A stretch of 64,000 bases of DNA from Paulownia fortunei (Eukaryota > Streptophyta > Magnoliopsida > Lamiales > Paulowniaceae): assembly GCA_019321725.1 (NCBI GenBank), contig CM033107.1, forward strand, positions 23,179,445-23,243,444. Direction: 5' to 3'. Of this stretch, positions 61,187 through 64,000 are shown piece after piece (position 1 is the first letter of the stretch; each line of letters begins with the position of its first letter). A model generated the notes under the pieces. The model had not been told where the DNA came from and did not search any database. It worked only from the letters and a program-made list of their open reading frames with translations. The position numbers and the translations under genes are program-made.

Positions 61187-63161
61187 CTGATATATGTTAC
61201 TTATTGTAGAAATAATCTCTTTTCTTATATTCTCCAATTATTCGGACTGGAAAATTGTCGTATACCATTGAAGGAAAATCATAAAGTAATAGTTTTCTTA
61301 AGTATTAGTACTCTAGAGAAATTCTTTACCAATAAAACTTGAAATTCATGATCAATCATCGGCTTCTTGTATAAACTATATAGACTACAATTGGGAGAGA
61401 ATTTTTTTGCAAGTGTTTTGAGTTAAAAGCAATCGCGAGGCTTAATTATTTCATCAACAATGTAAATCATTTCAGTACAGAGTACAAGAATACTACCTAT
61501 GAAATACCAATCATAGTCACTGTATTGTAAATTAAGGCTTAATTGAGATCTAATAATTCATTATTCTCGACTAAAAGGGACATTTATTTAATAATTTTCG
61601 AAAAGTTTGAATTACAAATCAAATTTAGGCTTACAATTGAATAACCTCACTAAATTGAGATATCTTCTAAGCACTTGCTAGTCAAGTTGACAAAACTTAT
61701 TTATTAATGAGATTGAATTTGAACTTATACGATAGAATTTACTTGAAAACTTTTATAATTTTGTTACATTTTAATAATATTATATAATATCTTAAAACTA
61801 ATATTGAGGTGTCTATAAATATGGATGATTTTTAATTTTGAGCGGCGACATAAATATTTTAATTTATATTATTAATTTAAAAGAAAGAAAGAAATTAATT
61901 TTTATTTAAAATTTAAGAATATATCCACTTGGGACTGCCCGATCCATCCTCCTGGCTGTCTTTGGCTCTAGAGATAAAACCCTGAAGAGGGTCTCTGTCA
62001 CTCATGCCTATCTTCAGAATGGGGCATATCATATATATATATGGTCCCTAAATCTACAATACAACTTTGCTTATAAAGATTCTGCTTCAAAATAAACAAA
62101 GATAAAAAAGTAAAAAAATACCCTAAGACATGTCTGGAAGATGAAAAAGCATGGGGCCCATCTGTATCACAAGTGCCCTTTAGATATCTTCAAGGGTAGC
62201 ACTGTAAAGTATCCAATTGTTTCAGGAAATTTGGCCATTTTATGTTGGAATTTTTGATTCCCTTGCATGGCAATGACATTGACTTCTATCTTTTCCCCAT
62301 CTCTAATTCTGAAACATAGCATTTCTCCAGCTACAGCTTTTTTGATTTGGATTAAAGCATGAGTTCAAAATGATGATTTTTGCTTAGTGAGTAAAGTTTT
62401 CTTTTTTCTTTATTTTTGGTTTCTTTTTCCAAATTCTAAACGAGACAATAAACATTCTTTGTTGATGTTTCATCTCATATTACATATTATAAATGCATAT
62501 CAAATATACAAAATATTTTTTTAAATATACACTTGACATAAGGGCCATTTTCTTTTCCATCATTTGGTGTAAATGACATTAATTCGACATTTCATTTTTA
62601 TCTGAGTAATATTTGGTTTACATGCAAAGGTTGATTTAATGCAGCCTCTGATGTTTTCCTGGTTGTGATTGTTGCTGTATAAATTTGTGATTCACATGCT
62701 TGATGGGAATCCTTGTACAATTTTTAGGGTTATCCCAAAATCAAAGGCTACAAAATTTCCAACCCCATTCTTTATGAGATAAGGTAATTGAATATATATA
62801 AACTTTTGTGGCCAAGATTATATCTCCAGATGTATATACACTTCCAATCTTCTATCTTGACCTTTAATTTGCTCTTCATTGCTGCTCCTGTCATTCTCTC
62901 TTCACCTTCTTATGGGCGTATAAGTCTTAAATTTCCATTTTGTCCTTGCCAATCAAATCTCTTTTAAGTAATAAACGAGAATTAGATAAATAATTAGGGA
63001 CGCAGTGAGAGGGACGAGAGAATCTTTGTTCTTTTTGTTCATACGACTACAACTTTTAAATTTATGGTGGCATTGTATAAATGAATCTATATTGGGATAC
63101 CAAATAAGATAATTAATAAACTCCCGAGGCATTTTTTTAATTGATTAAACATAGGTTTGTG

Positions 63162-63184
63162 TATATATATATATATATATATAT
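63162..63184. repeat. AT microsatellite
   Basis: About eleven AT units near the right edge. A CA tract follows at 63430-63448. Confidence 0.9.
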
Positions 63185-64000
63185 CATATTCAAATATGTA
63201 TTATGTACAAGATCGAGATATTTTTAAAATATCTTAGGCAAAGGTACCTCAACCCCACCAAAATGAAAACCACTATGTGTTTCCAAAATCAATGCATGTC
63301 TTGGCATATACTCTCTTATAAAAATTGCAAAAGGGTAGTATTTCATAATATTATATTTGTACCTAAAGTTTTGAAATTTCATCTTTCACTAATTCCAATT
63401 TGTTTTTCTTGTGCTTCCTTCGAGCCCTAACACACACACACACACACATATCAATCTTTCTTCATTTCTCCAATTTGTTATTAGTTCAATTAATAATAAA
63501 ATTAATTGAGGAATTCAAAGAGAGAGCTAGCCGGTGGCAGGGACGCCCCTTTAACTTTATAAAAAATTTAAATTAAATATAAATTATATATACATAATTG
63601 TTAAATTTTAAAAAATTATACTCTTAAAAAGTTAAAAATACTTCTTTTATCTACTGCTATTATACATTTCATCCCCAATATTCATTTTTCGGTTGCGTCA
63701 TGCCATAGAAATCCAAAAAATAGTGTTGGATATTTTGTAAACAATACAAATTAAAAGAAGTTGTGGGTCACTTGTGCAATATTTGGAAACTTGAATTGGC
63801 TTTTCGCTCTATTCTGATCACAACAATCCATTGAACACAAATAGGTTAACGTATGATTGCCAAATACCACATGAAATGAGGCACAAAACACCAAAAAATA
63901 CCTTCAACACAAATCATTGCTCTCATCTTATTGCTTCCAAAAATCACCTCACTTCCCTAGATACACGTGAAAATCCAACTACCAATAAATGGCAGTCCAC

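Larger units (their letters stand above)
53251..64000. other. Gene-free AT-rich intergenic region, 10.7 kb
   Basis: No open frame here shows coding character, a domain motif or a plausible exon chain on either strand. The stretch holds microsatellites, a local tandem duplication (55271-55487), MITE-like segments (55456-55861 and 60938-61186) and a SINE-like segment (57525-57735). The last 2 kb (62000-64000) may include regulatory DNA of a gene to the right, but I see nothing specific. Confidence 0.6.

Noticed and set aside
1..64000. CRISPR arrays, operons, riboswitches, phage or defence islands
   Set aside because: The window is eukaryotic plant DNA with introns. No regularly spaced repeats or prokaryotic gene organisation were seen.

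Overview
This window is nuclear DNA from a flowering plant, most likely a eudicot. Its genes have many small exons with GT..AG introns, the intergenic DNA is very AT-rich with many microsatellites, and the proteins belong to plant families (a PEPPER-type KH protein, an ANTH clathrin adaptor, an At1g16860-type membrane protein, TAD2). I cannot name the species. I see no bacterial, organellar or viral replicon and no tRNA or rRNA gene.

All seven protein genes that I can build lie on the minus strand, between about 0.5 and 53.2 kb. In order of increasing coordinate they are: (1) a partial plant membrane protein, 552-4139, running off the left edge; (2) a two-exon 191-aa protein, 6423-8384; (3) a 15-exon ANTH/AP180-type clathrin adaptor, 9526-15230, with a one-base frame break in a homopolymer; (4) a PHD-finger protein with a CW-like C-terminal module, 17550-26662, whose start codon is in a 28-nt first coding exon; (5) TAD2, the catalytic subunit of the tRNA A34 deaminase, 29037-38601, with a complete but coding-dead Ty1/copia LTR retrotransposon (30730-35862) in one intron; (6) a three-KH-domain RNA-binding protein of the PEPPER type, 41555-46377; (7) a 477-aa At1g16860-type membrane protein, 48039-51767, with a 5' UTR intron. 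Exon borders were read by eye from splice dinucleotides, phase continuity and family resemblance. Phases close exactly for all six complete genes, except for the single missing base in gene 3.

From about 53.2 kb to the right edge (10.8 kb) I find no gene. That stretch holds AT-rich sequence, simple repeats, a tandem duplication, a tRNA-derived SINE-like stretch and two fold-back regions that look like decayed MITEs.

The genes have unrelated jobs (endocytosis, chromatin reading, tRNA editing, RNA binding), so this is ordinary euchromatin and not a pathway cluster. I found no convincing new system. The best leads are the frame break in the clathrin adaptor, the copia insertion inside the TAD2 intron, the 3' UTR intron of TAD2 close to the nonsense-mediated-decay distance limit, and the CW-like module of the PHD protein.
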